Source: Gymnothorax reevesii
Lineage: Eukaryota > Chordata > Actinopteri > Anguilliformes > Muraenidae
Reading direction: 5' to 3'
NCBI GenBank assembly: GCA_029721435.1
Contig: CM056576.1
Location: 121,013,166 to 121,077,165, forward strand
DNA length: 64,000 nucleotides
Part shown: positions 42,601 through 52,831 of the stretch, piece by piece
Layout of the letters: each line of letters opens with the position of its first letter
How positions within the stretch are numbered: the stretch's first letter is position 1
The notes under the pieces: model-generated
The model's database searches: none
What the model was told of the DNA's origin: nothing
The model's input: only the letters and a program-made list of their open reading frames with translations
Position numbers and translations under genes: made by a program

Positions 42601-45481
42601 GCACAACCTGACGTCAGGTTTTGCCCAGATCTCGTGAAGATTTTGGGAGGAGCTGTTCAGAGAGGAAATCATGTTCACAAAATCACATTCTTGGATTTTG
42701 GCAAAACCCCTGTATCTTATGTTTAGAAACTTTACAGAGGTTGAGTATTGACATCCAACATTATAACATTACCTATATGTATTTCAAGAAGGATCAGCAT
42801 AATAGGTCCCCTTTAAGCAAGAGCGGGATCAAATTCAAATGGCTAAACTCTGGAAACTTGTCTCAATGCCCAGACGCCTCCACTCTGTGTTAAAAAGAAG
42901 AGGGGATGCTACACCATGGTAGACAGGCCTCTGTCCCAACTTTTTTGAGACCTGTCGCAGCCATCAAATTTGAAGCAGCCATCAGTTTCACCATTTGCTG
43001 TGTTAGCTCTGTTCTATTGTGAATAAAATACTGGCTGGTGTGACTTTAAAGTCATTGCGTTTTGATTTTATTCACAATTTACACTTAGTCCCAACTATTT
43101 CAGACTTGGGGTTGTAGTTTCCAGATTTTCCTTTTAACATGTACTTATTCCATTATATTTACAGTATCTTATGTAATTTAATGTCAGCTTTGTTGAGTAG
43201 AATTAATTCATGCTTTTTTGATGACATCATTGAATTTATTTATTTTCCGATGATGAAAGCTTCTACTACCAGCAAATGTTTTTTGTCATTATTAAGGTGG
43301 TCTGTAGGCTCTATATTGAAATCAATAAACTAAACACAAAGAAGTTGACGATAAGAACAGAGCAAGTAATCCTTTATAAGTTTACTTTCATTTCTTTCTG
43401 ACCTAAACTTCTAAGAAAAACATTCTGAGTAAAATAAAAACAATTTTCACGGAACATAAATAGAATTTCATGTATTTTATGACCTCTCGGAGCTGGTGCA
43501 CTATAGAATAAAATAAGCAAAGCATATTGGGTAATAAAAATCAAATCATGTCATTATGGCATCATAATAGGTCATAATAATATCAAAATGATTGAAGTGA
43601 TTTAGTTTTATGTGCACATCCCCTGCAAATTTGGTGGTCATATGCCATACGGCCCCCAGTCCCAGGAAGCCCCAAAAAGCCCGATCTAGATAGGGTTAAA
43701 TTAGACATCAAAGGTGATGAAATATGTAGAAGTTTCAAGCAGTTTCTGTACTTCTTCATTTTGCCAGGTGTTCAGTCATAAACAAGAGTCACACATGCCA
43801 CCCCCTCAACTGCACTAAAGTATGTCAAGAATAGAACAAATCACATCTGTAATCGAGTATGTCACGGTTTTCACTTCCAAGTCAGACCCCAAGCTTTGAT
43901 GTAGCTGATCGTAGATCAATTTATAATACACTAACCCCTTACAAACACTGCCTTAAAATATAATGAAGATAGAGGTATAAAAATTTACTGTTCACTAATA
44001 GAAAAGTTACTAATTTACAACTGGAAGTTCGAGCACTATATTCAGGCGCATTTCAAAGCTACAAATAAAACCACTCTCCATATGCCTGAATCTGTATGAT
44101 TGCACTGCTCTAACATGATAATATCCATCTACTTAGACTTTGGGTTTTTCACATATCAACAGAGTTAATGAATAGGTAGGACAAAATGGTAATCTGAAAA
44201 AGTAAGCGAAGTAAAATAGAGGTTGACATACACTTTGAGGCAACTGGATGTTAATTTAATTGAAACCTATCTCCCAAGCTAATTATGACCAATGTTTACT
44301 CCACTTCCATGGTTTTAAAATTTTCATGCTGACTATGGACAAAAAAGCAACTGAAAGCAAGAGGGTAAACCACAGTTAAAATTGCAAGAGGGAAGAGGAG
44401 AGAATAACGCCAGCAGACCAGACTGGGAAATCATGAGGCCTGAAAGAACTGGGTAAAAGGTTAGAAAGAACTACATTATTCCACACTGAACAGTAGTCAC
44501 AACCTGAGCAGAAAACAATAAGTTTTCACCTGGAAGAGGCTGGCTGCTTCTAGGGTTTTCTGGACATTGTGTTTAGTGATTTGCACTTTACTGGTGTAGG
44601 TATAATCCAACAGGACTCTCATGGTTTCAGCATCAATGCCCTGGATGAGGATACGATCTTCATATTTCTCTCTTAGGTCATTGCAGAACATAGCCCTAGA
44701 AATCCAAAGAAGAATCAGACGTTCCAAAAAGAACTGCGCACTGACGTAAAGAGAGAGCCCATTAGCTTAGAGGCAGGATTTTCTTCATTGGAATCACACA
44801 CTTTGAACCAGGTCTCAGGAGATGGCTTTCAGTGCAAAGTAAAACAAATGATTGCCTCAAGTTGGTTAGGTTTCAAGAGGAATGTGACAGTTTCACTTTT
44901 GATATTTGGCTCACAACTCAAGATTTAGAAAAAAAACTGAATTTTGTGGTTTTTCAGCGTCAACACACCAAAAAAAACTTACATTTCTGCATTGAACAAA
45001 AGGCGAGAATAAAATTTAAAGCACAGTGGCTCCCTTTCTGTGGACCAGGACTGCAAAGAACAAACTTGCTCATTCCAATCTGAGGAGACAAGTGATTCGG
45101 CTATTTATCGACTCCGCAGAAGTGCACGCACAACAAAGAGCTTTGTGGAAAGTCTTCTACCACCGCATTGAAAAAATTATGACTGTAGGACAAATTAGAA
45201 CGTGGGATTCACCTGAAATAATGGCTAGCAGCAGCAAGAACGACCCTGTGGCATGGGAAGTCCTCTCCCTGCACACGAAGAGTAACGTCCGTAAGCGAGC
45301 TTTCTAGACGCAGGGTCTCTAGGCCTCCCTGGAGCTCAGAGGACAGGCCCGAGTCGTCAAATTCAATTCTGCCCTCCTCTTCGGTTGAATTTTCCAGCAT
45401 GGACATGGCCCCTCCTGCGAGCTCTTTCTTCTGTAACTGCGCATCTGCGTCCACCTGGATGTTGTCAGCAGGGTCCTCCAT
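30394..45481 (-). CDS. klhl6: Kelch-like protein 6 (7 exons, complete)
   Basis: Exons: 45213-45481, 44530-44695, 36682-37131, 31786-32023, 31261-31463, 30943-31156, 30394-30695. Total 1842 nt, 613 residues, against about 621 in human KLHL6. KLHL6 is a BTB-Kelch substrate adaptor for CUL3 ubiquitin ligase and is important in germinal-centre B cells. Domains: acidic N-terminus, BTB about 50-165 ([35 protein letters not shown]), BACK about 165-290 ([30 protein letters not shown]), Kelch repeats about 300-600 ([75 protein letters not shown]). The C-terminal end [18 protein letters not shown] matches KLHL6 rather than KLHL24. All seven exons are in phase with no lesion. The start is the first in-frame ATG, giving MEDPADN. 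Confidence 0.97.
30943..31156 (-). CDS. klhl6: klhl6 exon 6 (Kelch)
   Basis: 214 nt. [19 protein letters not shown] to [12 protein letters not shown]. The donor is TTG|GTTCGT, a weak 5' splice site, but the next exon continues in phase ([10 protein letters not shown]). Confidence 0.94.
31261..31463 (-). CDS. klhl6: klhl6 exon 5 (Kelch)
   Basis: 203 nt. [50 protein letters not shown]. Acceptor CTGCAG|GTG, donor GAG|GTGGGT. Confidence 0.97.
31786..32023 (-). CDS. klhl6: klhl6 exon 4 (first Kelch repeat)
   Basis: 238 nt. [20 protein letters not shown] then [19 protein letters not shown] and [18 protein letters not shown]. The acceptor is CCCCAAG|GTA, an unusual AAG but the only in-phase choice. 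Confidence 0.94.
32173..34552. mobile_element. TTAA-flanked non-autonomous element with a nested insertion
   Basis: Termini AGGTGCACTATGCAAGTTTG and CAAACTTGCTTAGTGCACCT, each flanked by TTAA (32169-32172, 34553-34556). Subterminal regions are GC-rich with inverted and direct GCGCAGCC-type repeats. The TTAA target fits piggyBac, but the tip is AGG rather than CCC. No transposase found. In klhl6 intron 3; family member fragment at 7096-7268. Confidence 0.75.
32936..33887. mobile_element. Harbinger-like element nested in the TTAA element
   Basis: Termini AGCCGCTTGCACACTGGACG and CGTCCAGTGTGCAAGCGGCT, with TAA on each side (32933-32935, 33888-33890). The TAA duplication fits the PIF/Harbinger TWA rule. 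Inverted similarity continues inward for about 90 bp (AGTCGGACAGGGTTTTAATA against TTATTAAAACCCTGTCAGAC). No transposase or Myb-like gene seen. Confidence 0.7.
34666..35146 (-). mobile_element. tRNA-derived SINE with perfect target duplication
   Basis: Flanked by identical 15-mers TCTTTGCCTGATTTT at 34651-34665 and 35147-35161. On the minus strand a pol III B-box-like GGTTCGATCCC lies at 35088-35098 near the 5' end, and the 3' end is an A-rich tail (T-rich at 34666-34690 on the plus strand). In klhl6 intron 3. Family not named. Confidence 0.8.
35162..36681. other. klhl6 intron 3, remainder
   Basis: No gene or clear repeat recognised. AT-rich, with short open frames that have no family match. 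Confidence 0.5.
36682..37131 (-). CDS. klhl6: klhl6 exon 3 (BTB end and BACK)
   Basis: Exactly 150 codons, phase 0. [20 protein letters not shown] starts the 3-box/BACK region and the exon ends in [11 protein letters not shown] at GAT|GTAAGT. Confidence 0.97.
37270..38150 (-). mobile_element. Heavily decayed Tc-type element
   Basis: The reverse strand of 37380-37495 reads [10 protein letters not shown], then [14 protein letters not shown] and IDC, a typical fish Tc1-type C-terminal region, with a stop in between. The right end has the terminal-type phrase GTGTCCAAATATTTATGGAC. Boundaries approximate. Confidence 0.5.
41386..41992. mobile_element. MITE, fourth level of the nest
   Basis: Termini AGCCATGTTTCCATCCAC and GTGGATGGAAACGTAGCT are inverted repeats with two mismatches. 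Non-coding. Target duplication unclear (TGT-like on both sides). Confidence 0.6.
42235..42566 (-). pseudogene. THAP-like zinc-finger remnant inside the TTAA element
   Basis: Open for 94 codons from [34 protein letters not shown] has the Pro-Lys-Asp ... Arg ... Trp spacing of a THAP domain, and after a stop or frame change the strand reads [10 protein letters not shown], resembling the CxxHF of THAP C2CH fingers. Weak; no N-terminal Cys pair was seen. Confidence 0.4.
43696..44529. other. klhl6 intron 2, remainder
   Basis: No gene or defined repeat recognised in this AT-rich segment. Confidence 0.5.
44530..44695 (-). CDS. klhl6: klhl6 exon 2 (BTB)
   Basis: 166 nt. Completes the Arg codon, then [19 protein letters not shown] to EAASLFQ. 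Near-identical to the KLHL6 BTB as remembered. Donor CAG|GTGAAA. Confidence 0.97.
45213..45481 (-). CDS. klhl6: klhl6 exon 1 (N-terminus, start of BTB)
   Basis: 269 nt. [15 protein letters not shown] to [12 protein letters not shown]. The frame is open 54 nt further upstream but has no earlier ATG. Donor TTCAG|GTGAAT. The stretch [20 protein letters not shown] is the KLHL6-type linker before the BTB. Confidence 0.95.
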
Positions 45482-46309
45482 TGCGGATGTGCTCCTTATC
45501 AAACGCCACCACCAACTTGCAGATTCATCAAGCAATCCAATTTTTTAAATGCCTCCTTTGCCTGTCACAGCCCACACAAACACCACATGGAGGGGGTATA
45601 CGACAACCATTTTCAAAGTAACGCAGTCTATGTATGAGCACGTCTTGTTATTTTCTTGTGAAGCATTTAGGAAGAGTTGGCCTGGCGGACTTCCTGTTCA
45701 CAGAAGTCTCGCTCTTCTCGCCTACAGCCACAAGCAGGTGCATAAAACAGGAAGCCCTGCTCTTTTGCAACATTGTCTCTGAAGTCAAAGGCAACAGCAC
45801 GCCTTCCTTCCATTTTTTCACTTTAGACACAACGGTTTTTGCCGAAATCTTCGTCATGCCAACTGGTGCTGAGCTTTATTTGACTTAACATTGATTTGTG
45901 AATTTTCAGGTCTGTTAAACATGTAAATTATGACCATGTCTGTGTACATTTTTGCATACACAGGGCCCGATTTTCCCTATTAGTTGACGTATAGGCAATG
46001 GCTATTGCAACTTACATGATCCGCCAATGGAAAAGGTTCCCCTGTAAATTTTGACACAGAAACGTGTTATGCAATAGCCTCAAATTGACCCGATAAACTA
46101 AGCGGCAAACCATCAAAAGAGGTTGGGTCAAGTTCAGTATCAATACTGCCACCCTACATCAGGCCTCTGGTCTGATGTACACAAAACTGCACACATGAAA
46201 GAGGAAAGTGAACATGTAATTGACTTTTGTTTTTTTCTTCCAGGCACTCGCTTTTATTTTGTGGAATGTAATTAAACCTTTCATTAACTGCATTATATAC
46301 TGTATTATA

Positions 46310-47807
46310 CAACCCCATTTCTGAAAAAAGTTGGAATGCTGTATAAAATGTAAATGAAAACAAAATGCAATGATTTGAAAATCTCACAAACCCTCACTTC
46401 ATAACGATAGGACATAGACAACATATCAGATGTTGAAAGTCCCTTTCCATGTCATGAAAAACATTAGCTCATTTTGAATTTGATGGCAGCAACACATTTC
46501 AAAAAAAAGTTGGGACAGGGCCATGTTTACCTTTGTGTAGCATCCCCTCTTATTTTAACAACAGTCTGTAAACATCTGGGAAGTGAGGAGACCAACTGCG
46601 GGAGTTTTGGAAGAGGCATGTTGTCCCACTCTTGTCTGATATAAGACTCTAGCAGTCCAGGGTTGTTTTTTTTTTTTTTTTTGGATCTTTCATTTTATGA
46701 TGTGCCAAAGGTATTCTGTTGGTAAAAGGTCTGGACTGCAGGCAGGCCAGTTCAGCACCCGGACTCTTCTACTGTGAAGCCATGCTGTTGTGATGAATGT
46801 AGTATGTGGTTTGGCATTGTTTTGCTGAAATACGCAAGGCCTTCCCTGAAAGAGACATTGTCTGGATGGGAGCATATGTTGTTGTAAAACCTTTCAGCAT
46901 TGATAGTGCCATTCCAGATGTGTAAGCTGCCCACGCCATAGGCACTAATGCAACCCCATACCATCAGAGATGCAGGCTTTTTGAACTGTGTGCTGGTAAA
47001 AAAAAAAAAAAAAAAGAAGCCGGATGGTCCCTCTCATCTTTAGTTTAGCATGACATGGAGTCCGTGGCTTCCAAGAAGAATTACAAATTTTGATACATCT
47101 GACAACAGAACAGTTTTCCATTTTGCCTCAGTCCATTTTAAATGAGCTTTGGCCCAAAGAAGATGGCAGTGTTTTTTGATTGTGTTCACATATTGCTTCT
47201 TCTTTGTATGATACAGCTCTAACCTGTATTTGTGGATTGCATGGCAAACTTAGTTCACAGACAATGATTTCTGCAAGTGTTCCTGAGCGCATGCTGTGAA
47301 TTCCAGCACAAAAACATGCCTGTTTTCAATGAAGCGCCGCCTGAAGGTCCGAAGATTAAGAGCATCCAATATTGACCTTCAGCCTTGTCCCTTGCACGGA
47401 GATTCTCTGAAAATTTTCATGATACTATGTAATGGAGATGGTGAGATATTCAAAATCTTCGCAATATTACACTGAGAAACATTTTTCTGAAATTGTTCCA
47501 TTATTTTTAGATGCAGTTTTTTGCAGCCCATCTTAACTTCTGAGAGACTCTGCCTCCCTAAAATGCTCTTTACTGTCACGTTACTGTCCTATTGCCAGTT
47601 AACCTAATTAACTGCAAAATGCTCATCCAACAGTTTTTTTTCAATTAGTACCACTTACTTTTCCAGTCTACTGGTGCCCCTGTCCCAAGTTTTTTTGAGA
47701 TTTCTTGCTGCCATCAAATTAAAAATGAGCTTATATTTTTCATGAAATGGTAAAATGTCTCACTTTCAATTTTACACAGCATCCCAACTATTTTGGAATT
47801 TGGGTTG
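46310..47807 (-). mobile_element. Tc1-like transposon (1498 bp), inactive
   Basis: Termini CAACCCCATTTCTGAAAAAA and TTTTGGAATTTGGGTTG, each flanked by TA (46308-46309, 47808-47809). Minus-strand transposase fragments: LHLKIMEQFQKNVSQCNIAK near 47460-47520, SLMVWGCISAYGVGSLHI region near 46920-46970, [20 protein letters not shown] and PDLLPTEYLW. In the last two boxes QQDNA has become QQNNA and IENLW has become TEYLW, so catalytic Asp and Glu are lost, besides frameshifts. Confidence 0.88.
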
Positions 47808-47949
47808 TATTAAAAAAGTAATTTAGAGCATTTATTTCATTCAAAAAAGAACACATTCAAGCCAGTTGTTTACCAAGGGAACAGCAGCAGTGTTCACAAT
47901 CCCATCGTAGTCTACTAAATACCTCATACTGAGCCAATACTTGTTGAGC

Positions 47950-48620
47950 ACTTAGCATTCTATTCTCCCATTAGCGCATAAGTCCTTTTTTACGCGATTC
48001 GAGTTAAGCGCTTTTGAGTTACGCGTATTCTCCCCTACTCGCTTCGATCACGCCCACAGCGCTTAACTTCAGAATGTAGGCGGCCTTATGAAAGAGGTGT
48101 GACTAATCCAAAAGAGAGGCAGACTCTGTGCCAAGCTCATTGATTATGGATATCAGGAAAACATGGAACAAGGATTTTCTGATTAACCATGAAAATGCAG
48201 TTGTAGTCCATGGAAAACGCAAATCAGACTTTAAATTTGAATATCGTGGGCCTGCTGATAAAACCTCGAATCTCCAAACTGATAAGAAAGAAAAACTCGT
48301 ATGTCCACTGTTCTTACATGCAGAATTAAACATATTTTATTTTATTTATATGTTAAATTATATTTATCAATTTATAAATATAATTTATTTTCCTTCAAAG
48401 TTTATCATTTTGCAGATACGAGGTTTTATAAGCAGGCCCACGATATGCAGCTGTGATAGTAGGCCTATGCATGTCTGTGCCAATTACAAGAAGTAATGCA
48501 GACATCTCTTTATTTCTTACTCTAGCCACCATGGCATTAAAGCTATGCAAACAAACTAATTGCCACGATAATGAATTACAGAATTTAGTGCTTCTCAACC
48601 AGCGTAATCAGAGCATTGAA
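47950..48620. repeat. Unclassified repeat with internal inverted arms
   Basis: 48240-48268 (ATATCGTGGGCCTGCTGATA) pairs with 48420-48447 (ATAAGCAGGCCCACGATAT). The left part (ATTCTCCCATTAGCGC, GCGCTTTTGAGTTACGCG, GTATTCTCCC) resembles 63455-63680. Boundaries uncertain. Confidence 0.4.
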
Positions 48621-49040
48621 AATGTGCCCCTCCAACACTAGCCTGTTTGTTCCGTGGAAGACAGGGAAGACAAAGCGAATATTGTAGTCACACAAAAATA
48701 ACAATCAATGACAATTTATATGATCTCATTTAGAAATTGCGCGCATGAAATGTGCAAATTAAGGACAAGGCAACACTTAAAAAAAACAAAGGATTCTTAC
48801 CCCGCGCGCGGAAAAATCTGCGGGGCACTGTAAAAGCCAGGCTCTCTGCACACCGGAGAAGTGTGCACGCAATAGGTGGTGAGCAACCATCATCCCCGGT
48901 GCATTTCACTGCACTGAGGCATCCACTCTTTCTGCTGTGGAAGTGCATGGAAAATCACTTGGAGTGGATACGGATGAAGGAAGGTTACGTAAAATGGTCA
49001 TATAGTTTGTGGAGAACTCGTTTTCGTTTTTTCTTTGAAA

Positions 49041-49387
49041 ATGCCGTCTCGTTGTGTCGCTGGATTTTGTTCAAATACAAGGAAAAAGGTTTTTAGTCTC
49101 TTCAAGTTTCCAAAGAACGTCCTTTGTGTGATCAGTGGGTGAGAAAAGTGAGGAGAACAAGAGCCAGTTGGTCTCTGAGCGAGTCTTCTGTCCTGTGCTG
49201 CGGCCATTTTGAAAAAGAATGTTTTGATCATGCCCCTGCTCTAAAACATCAACTTGAGTTTGAGGTCCTGCATAAAAAGATTCTTTTGTCCAGTGCCCTA
49301 ACTTCTATTTTCCCTCAAACTCATGATGTTTCCAAACCAACTAAGGCAAGAGTATCTAAGGCCATCGAGAAGAGAAGCAATTCTGAG
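49041..49387 (+). pseudogene. THAP-domain exon with one-base frameshift
   Basis: MPSRCVAGFCSNTRKKVFSL then FKFPK; after a missing base (AAAGAACGT where AAAGGAACGT would keep frame) it continues RPLCDQWVRKVRRTRAS and SSVLCCGHFEKECFD. The C-x4-C pair, the FPK and DQW core and the C-x2-H-F of a THAP C2CH zinc finger are all present. The exon ends at GAG|GTAAAT. THAP domains bind DNA in host regulators and P-element-like transposases. A Tc1 copy begins 95 bp downstream. Could be a host THAP gene, a transposon gene, or an assembly error. Confidence 0.7.
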
Positions 49388-49481
49388 GTAAATAGTTCTA
49401 CTTATTGCCATAGATTTACGTTTGGCAGTCATTGACAAATGAAGTATGGAATGACTACTGTCAAATAAAGTGACAGTTGTA

Positions 49482-51087
49482 CAAACCCCAAAACCAGTGA
49501 AGTTGGCACGTTGTGTAAATCGTAAATAAAAACAGAATACAATGATTTGCAAATCCTTTTCAACCTACCTGTATATTCACACTGCGAAGACAAGTTACTT
49601 AATGTTCGAACAGGTAAACTTTGTAATGTTTTGCAAATATTAGCTCATTTGGAATTTGATGCCTGCAACATGTTTCAAAAAAGCTGGCACAAGAGGCAAA
49701 AAAGACTGAGAGAGTTGAGAAATGCTCATCAAACACTTATTTGCAACATCCCACAGGTGAACGGGCTAATTGGGAACAGGTGGGTGCCATGATTGGGTAT
49801 AAAAGCAGCTTCCCTGAAATGCTCAGTCATTCACAAACAAGGATGGGGCGAGGGTCACCACTTAGTGCACAAATGCGTGAGCTGATTGTCGAACAGTTTA
49901 AAAACAAAATTCCTCAACGAGCGAGCTATTGCAAGAAATTTAGGGATTTCATCATCTACGGTCCGTAATATTGTCAAAAGGTTCAGAGAATCTGGAGAAA
50001 TCACTGCACGCAAGCGACAAGGCCGAAAACCAACATTGAATGCCCGTGACCCTCGATCCCTCAGGCGGTACTGCATCAAAAACCGACATCAGTGTGTAAA
50101 GGACATCACCACATGGGCTCAGGAACACTTCAGAAAACCACTGTCAGTAACTACAGTTCGTCGCTACATCTGCAAGTGCAAGTTAAAACTCTACGATGCA
50201 AAGCGAAAGCCATTTATCAACAGCACCCAGAAACGCCGCCTGCTTCGCTGGGCCCAAGCTCATCTAAGATGGACTGATGCAAAGTGAAAAAAAAAGTGTT
50301 CTGTGGCCTGACGAGTCCACATTTCAAATTGTTTTTGGAAACTGTGGACGTCGTGTCGAAAGAGGAAAAGAACCATCCGGACTGTTATAGGCGCAAAGTT
50401 CAAAAGCCAGCATCTGTGATGGTATGGGGGTGTATAAGTGCCCAAGGCATGGGCAACTTACACATATGTGAAGGCACCGTTAATGCTGAAAGGTACATAC
50501 AGGTTTTGGAGCAACATATGTTGCCATCCAAGCAACATATTTTTCATGGACGCCCCTGCTTACTTCAGCAAGACAATGCCAAGCCACATTCTGCACGTGT
50601 TACAACAGCATGGCTCTGTAGTAAAAGAGTGCGGGTACTAGACTGGCCTGCCTGCAGTCCAGACCTGTCTCCCATTGAAAATGTGTGGCGCATTATGAAG
50701 CGTAAAATACGACAATGGAGACCCCGGACTGTTGAACAACTTAAGCTGTACATCAATCAAGAATGGGAAAGAGTTCCACCTGAAAAGCTTCAAAAATTGG
50801 TCTCCTCAGTTCCCAAACGTTTACTGAGTGTCGTTAAAAGGAAAGGCGATGTAACACAGTGGTAAAAAGGCCCCTGTGCCAACTTTTTTGCAATGTGTTG
50901 CTGCCTTTAAATTCTAAGTTAATTATTATTTGCAAAAAAAAAAAAAAGTTTCTCAGTTTGAACATTAAACATCTTGTCTTTGCAGTGTATTCAATTGAAT
51001 TTAAGTTGAAAAGGATTTGCAAATCATTGTATTCTGTTTTTATCTACGATTTACATAACGTGCTAACTTCACTGGTTTTGGGTTTTG
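49482..51087 (+). mobile_element. Tc1-like transposon, copy 2 (1606 bp)
   Basis: Same family as 16384-17991, opposite orientation. Termini CAAACCCCAAAACCAGTGAA and CACTGGTTTTGGGTTTTG, TA on both sides (49480-49481, 51088-51089). Confidence 0.93.
49843..50865 (+). pseudogene. Tc1-like transposase (copy 2), broken
   Basis: From MGRGSPLSAQMRELIVEQF to KRKGDVTQW, 1023 nt overall, the same as copy 1. An extra two bases at CAACGAGCGAGC near 49920 shift the frame. A TGA at 50285-50287 and a small deletion near 50360 leave the first catalytic Asp out of frame. The last 193 codons are open with [18 protein letters not shown] (second Asp) and [17 protein letters not shown] (Glu). Confidence 0.9.
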
Positions 51088-51917
51088 TATATGCTTAAAA
51101 TGTCTGGAAAGAATTCTGTATCCAACCTCCACTTTTTCAGCTTTTTGTTGGCCAGAATGAATTTAAGAGGGAGCGCCATATTTTAGAGGGTTTTATTAGT
51201 GAGGAGGGGGTTTAGAATTTAATATTAATATTTAATATCATGAATGAATATGCTGTGCATGGCCTGGAAACCTGTTGTGTCATCAATAACGTGGCTGCCA
51301 CATTGTAAGCTGCCATCACGTATAGTAGCAGTGGAAATTAAATGTTACATTTTCTTGACTGGTTGCATGCTTGATGTTTTTACACACCCAAATGTTTCTC
51401 TGGGTAGCCAAACATCAAGGTAAGTATTCAAGTGCAAATTTCATTTGATATTTGTGGAGGTTGAATACAAAATTCTTTTCCAACGTGTTTCCAGTATTTA
51501 GTCAAATATTTCAACCAGGGGCATGTTTCCAAAAAGTGTAGTTGCTAACTAAGTTAGCATAGTTCATCTATTCGCAGTCAAGGGACCCAACTATGTAAGT
51601 TAGCATCTGTGATATTGGCAAATGCACCTTAGTGCTGTGGGCATAGAATACCCAGTGAAGTCAAATAAAATCATGAAATTGGCAACAAATGTTATTAAAT
51701 CATATGCTTATCAATGCACATTGTAGCTGATATACTTTCCTAATGAAAGCAAAAAGAATTTGTTGAAATTGATGTCATACTGCCGAGATAGGAAGATATT
51801 TGTTCAAAAATGTTGTGAACTGGAGATTTCCAACAGCCACGTGTGTAAATGACGGTACATTTGACAAAGTTCCCAGAAATGACATACTAAAGGAATTAGC
51901 TAAAATTTGCCATAAAG

Positions 51918-52645
51918 CAGGCGTTCCCAAACCCGGTCCTGGGGCCTCCCTGTGTATGCTGGCTTTTGTCCTTACCATAATTGCCGTCACAGGACTTTAA
52001 CAAGCTGTTAATTTGTCCAAATTGGTGCATTTTGTGTTTAAATATGTTATTTGCTGTTTTGCCTGATTTTTATAGAAATATCCATTTGTGCCATGAAGAA
52101 TAAAAGACTGAATAAAAGACCCTTGCATATAAAGTTTTATTTTTTATTTTTTCCTGTGTGGCAAGCAATTTCAGGTAATCACGTTTTAAACAGATCAAAT
52201 CAGGTACTGAGAAAATCAGTAACCTCCAAATTAGGTTACTGAAGACTGGTGATAAGAATTCTTTCAAAATCATTTGCTTGCACTCAATCACAAAAACATA
52301 ACATAAAACAAGTTTAACTCTGTCATTAGCTTGTTCAGTAAATTGTTAGTTTTTTCAACCATGTGCCCACAGTTTCACCAATTAGGAACACATTGATTTT
52401 TTTTCCCCTCTTTTTATGCAGTTGTTACTCATATATTGCAATGTGGATGCAGAATTTATTCCTCACTGTTTGTATGCATATCTGTCAAAATACTGTTTGT
52501 CAAGAGAGGATAAATTGCTGCTCTGAACAAAAATTCACCTAATTAAGACAAATTAACAGCTTGTTAAAATCCTATGATTGCAAACCAAGGTGGAGCAAAA
52601 ACCAGCATACCCGAAAGGCCCCAGGACCGAGTTTGGGAACCCATG
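51918..52645. mobile_element. hAT-like MITE (about 730 bp)
   Basis: CAGGCGTTCCCAAACCCGGT at the left matches the complement of ACCGAGTTTGGGAACCCATG at the right; both continue with GGCCCCAGGACC. Subterminal AACAAGCTGTTAATTTGTC also reappears inverted. Target duplication not clear. Confidence 0.7.
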
Positions 52646-52831
52646 CCCTAGGCCTAGGGTACAGCCAACATTCGATGAAAAAACCAGGATGTGTCGACAA
52701 CGGAAAGATCTCATTCAAACACTTATCAACCGTTGTAAACCCTAAAATGGGGTGTGTTGATACAAAATGGATTGTATGAGTATGGCTCTCACTTAATTCT
52801 TCCAGTTTAAGTTTTTTTCAGAAATATATAT

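Larger units (their letters stand above)
39640..42812. mobile_element. TTAA-target element (3.2 kb), third level of the nest
   Basis: Termini AGGGGACCTAT and ATAGGTCCCCT, flanked by TTAA (39636-39639, 42813-42816). Removing the element and one TTAA leaves CTGTATTAAGCAAGAGC, which restores the transposase frame ACIKQERD. This shows the insertion site directly. Interior contains THAP-like coding remnants and a fourth nested element. Confidence 0.85.
38782..42922 (+). pseudogene. Tc1-like transposase, split by an insertion and frameshifted
   Basis: Starts [14 protein letters not shown] at 38782. Recognisable parts: [20 protein letters not shown] region, [20 protein letters not shown] (first Asp), [20 protein letters not shown] region, [16 protein letters not shown] region. 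It then breaks at 39636 and resumes after 42816 with [13 protein letters not shown] and ends RRGDATPW at TAG 42920-42922. Several frame changes upstream of the insertion. Confidence 0.75.
38422..43114 (+). mobile_element. Tc1-like element, second level of the nest
   Basis: Termini CAACCCCAATTCCGAAATAG and CTATTTCAGACTTGGGGTTG, each with flanking TA (38420-38421, 43115-43116). The interior is interrupted by the 39640-42812 insertion. Same family as the fragment at 54658. Confidence 0.88.
38208..43695. mobile_element. piggyBac-like element, outermost of a four-level nest
   Basis: Left terminus CCCTATCTAGACCGGG preceded by TCAA (mutated TTAA); right terminus CCCGATCTAGATAGGG followed by TTAA. 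Own sequence is only about 0.8 kb (38208-38421 and 43115-43695), the rest being a nested Tc1-like element. No transposase of its own. In klhl6 intron 2. Confidence 0.72.
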
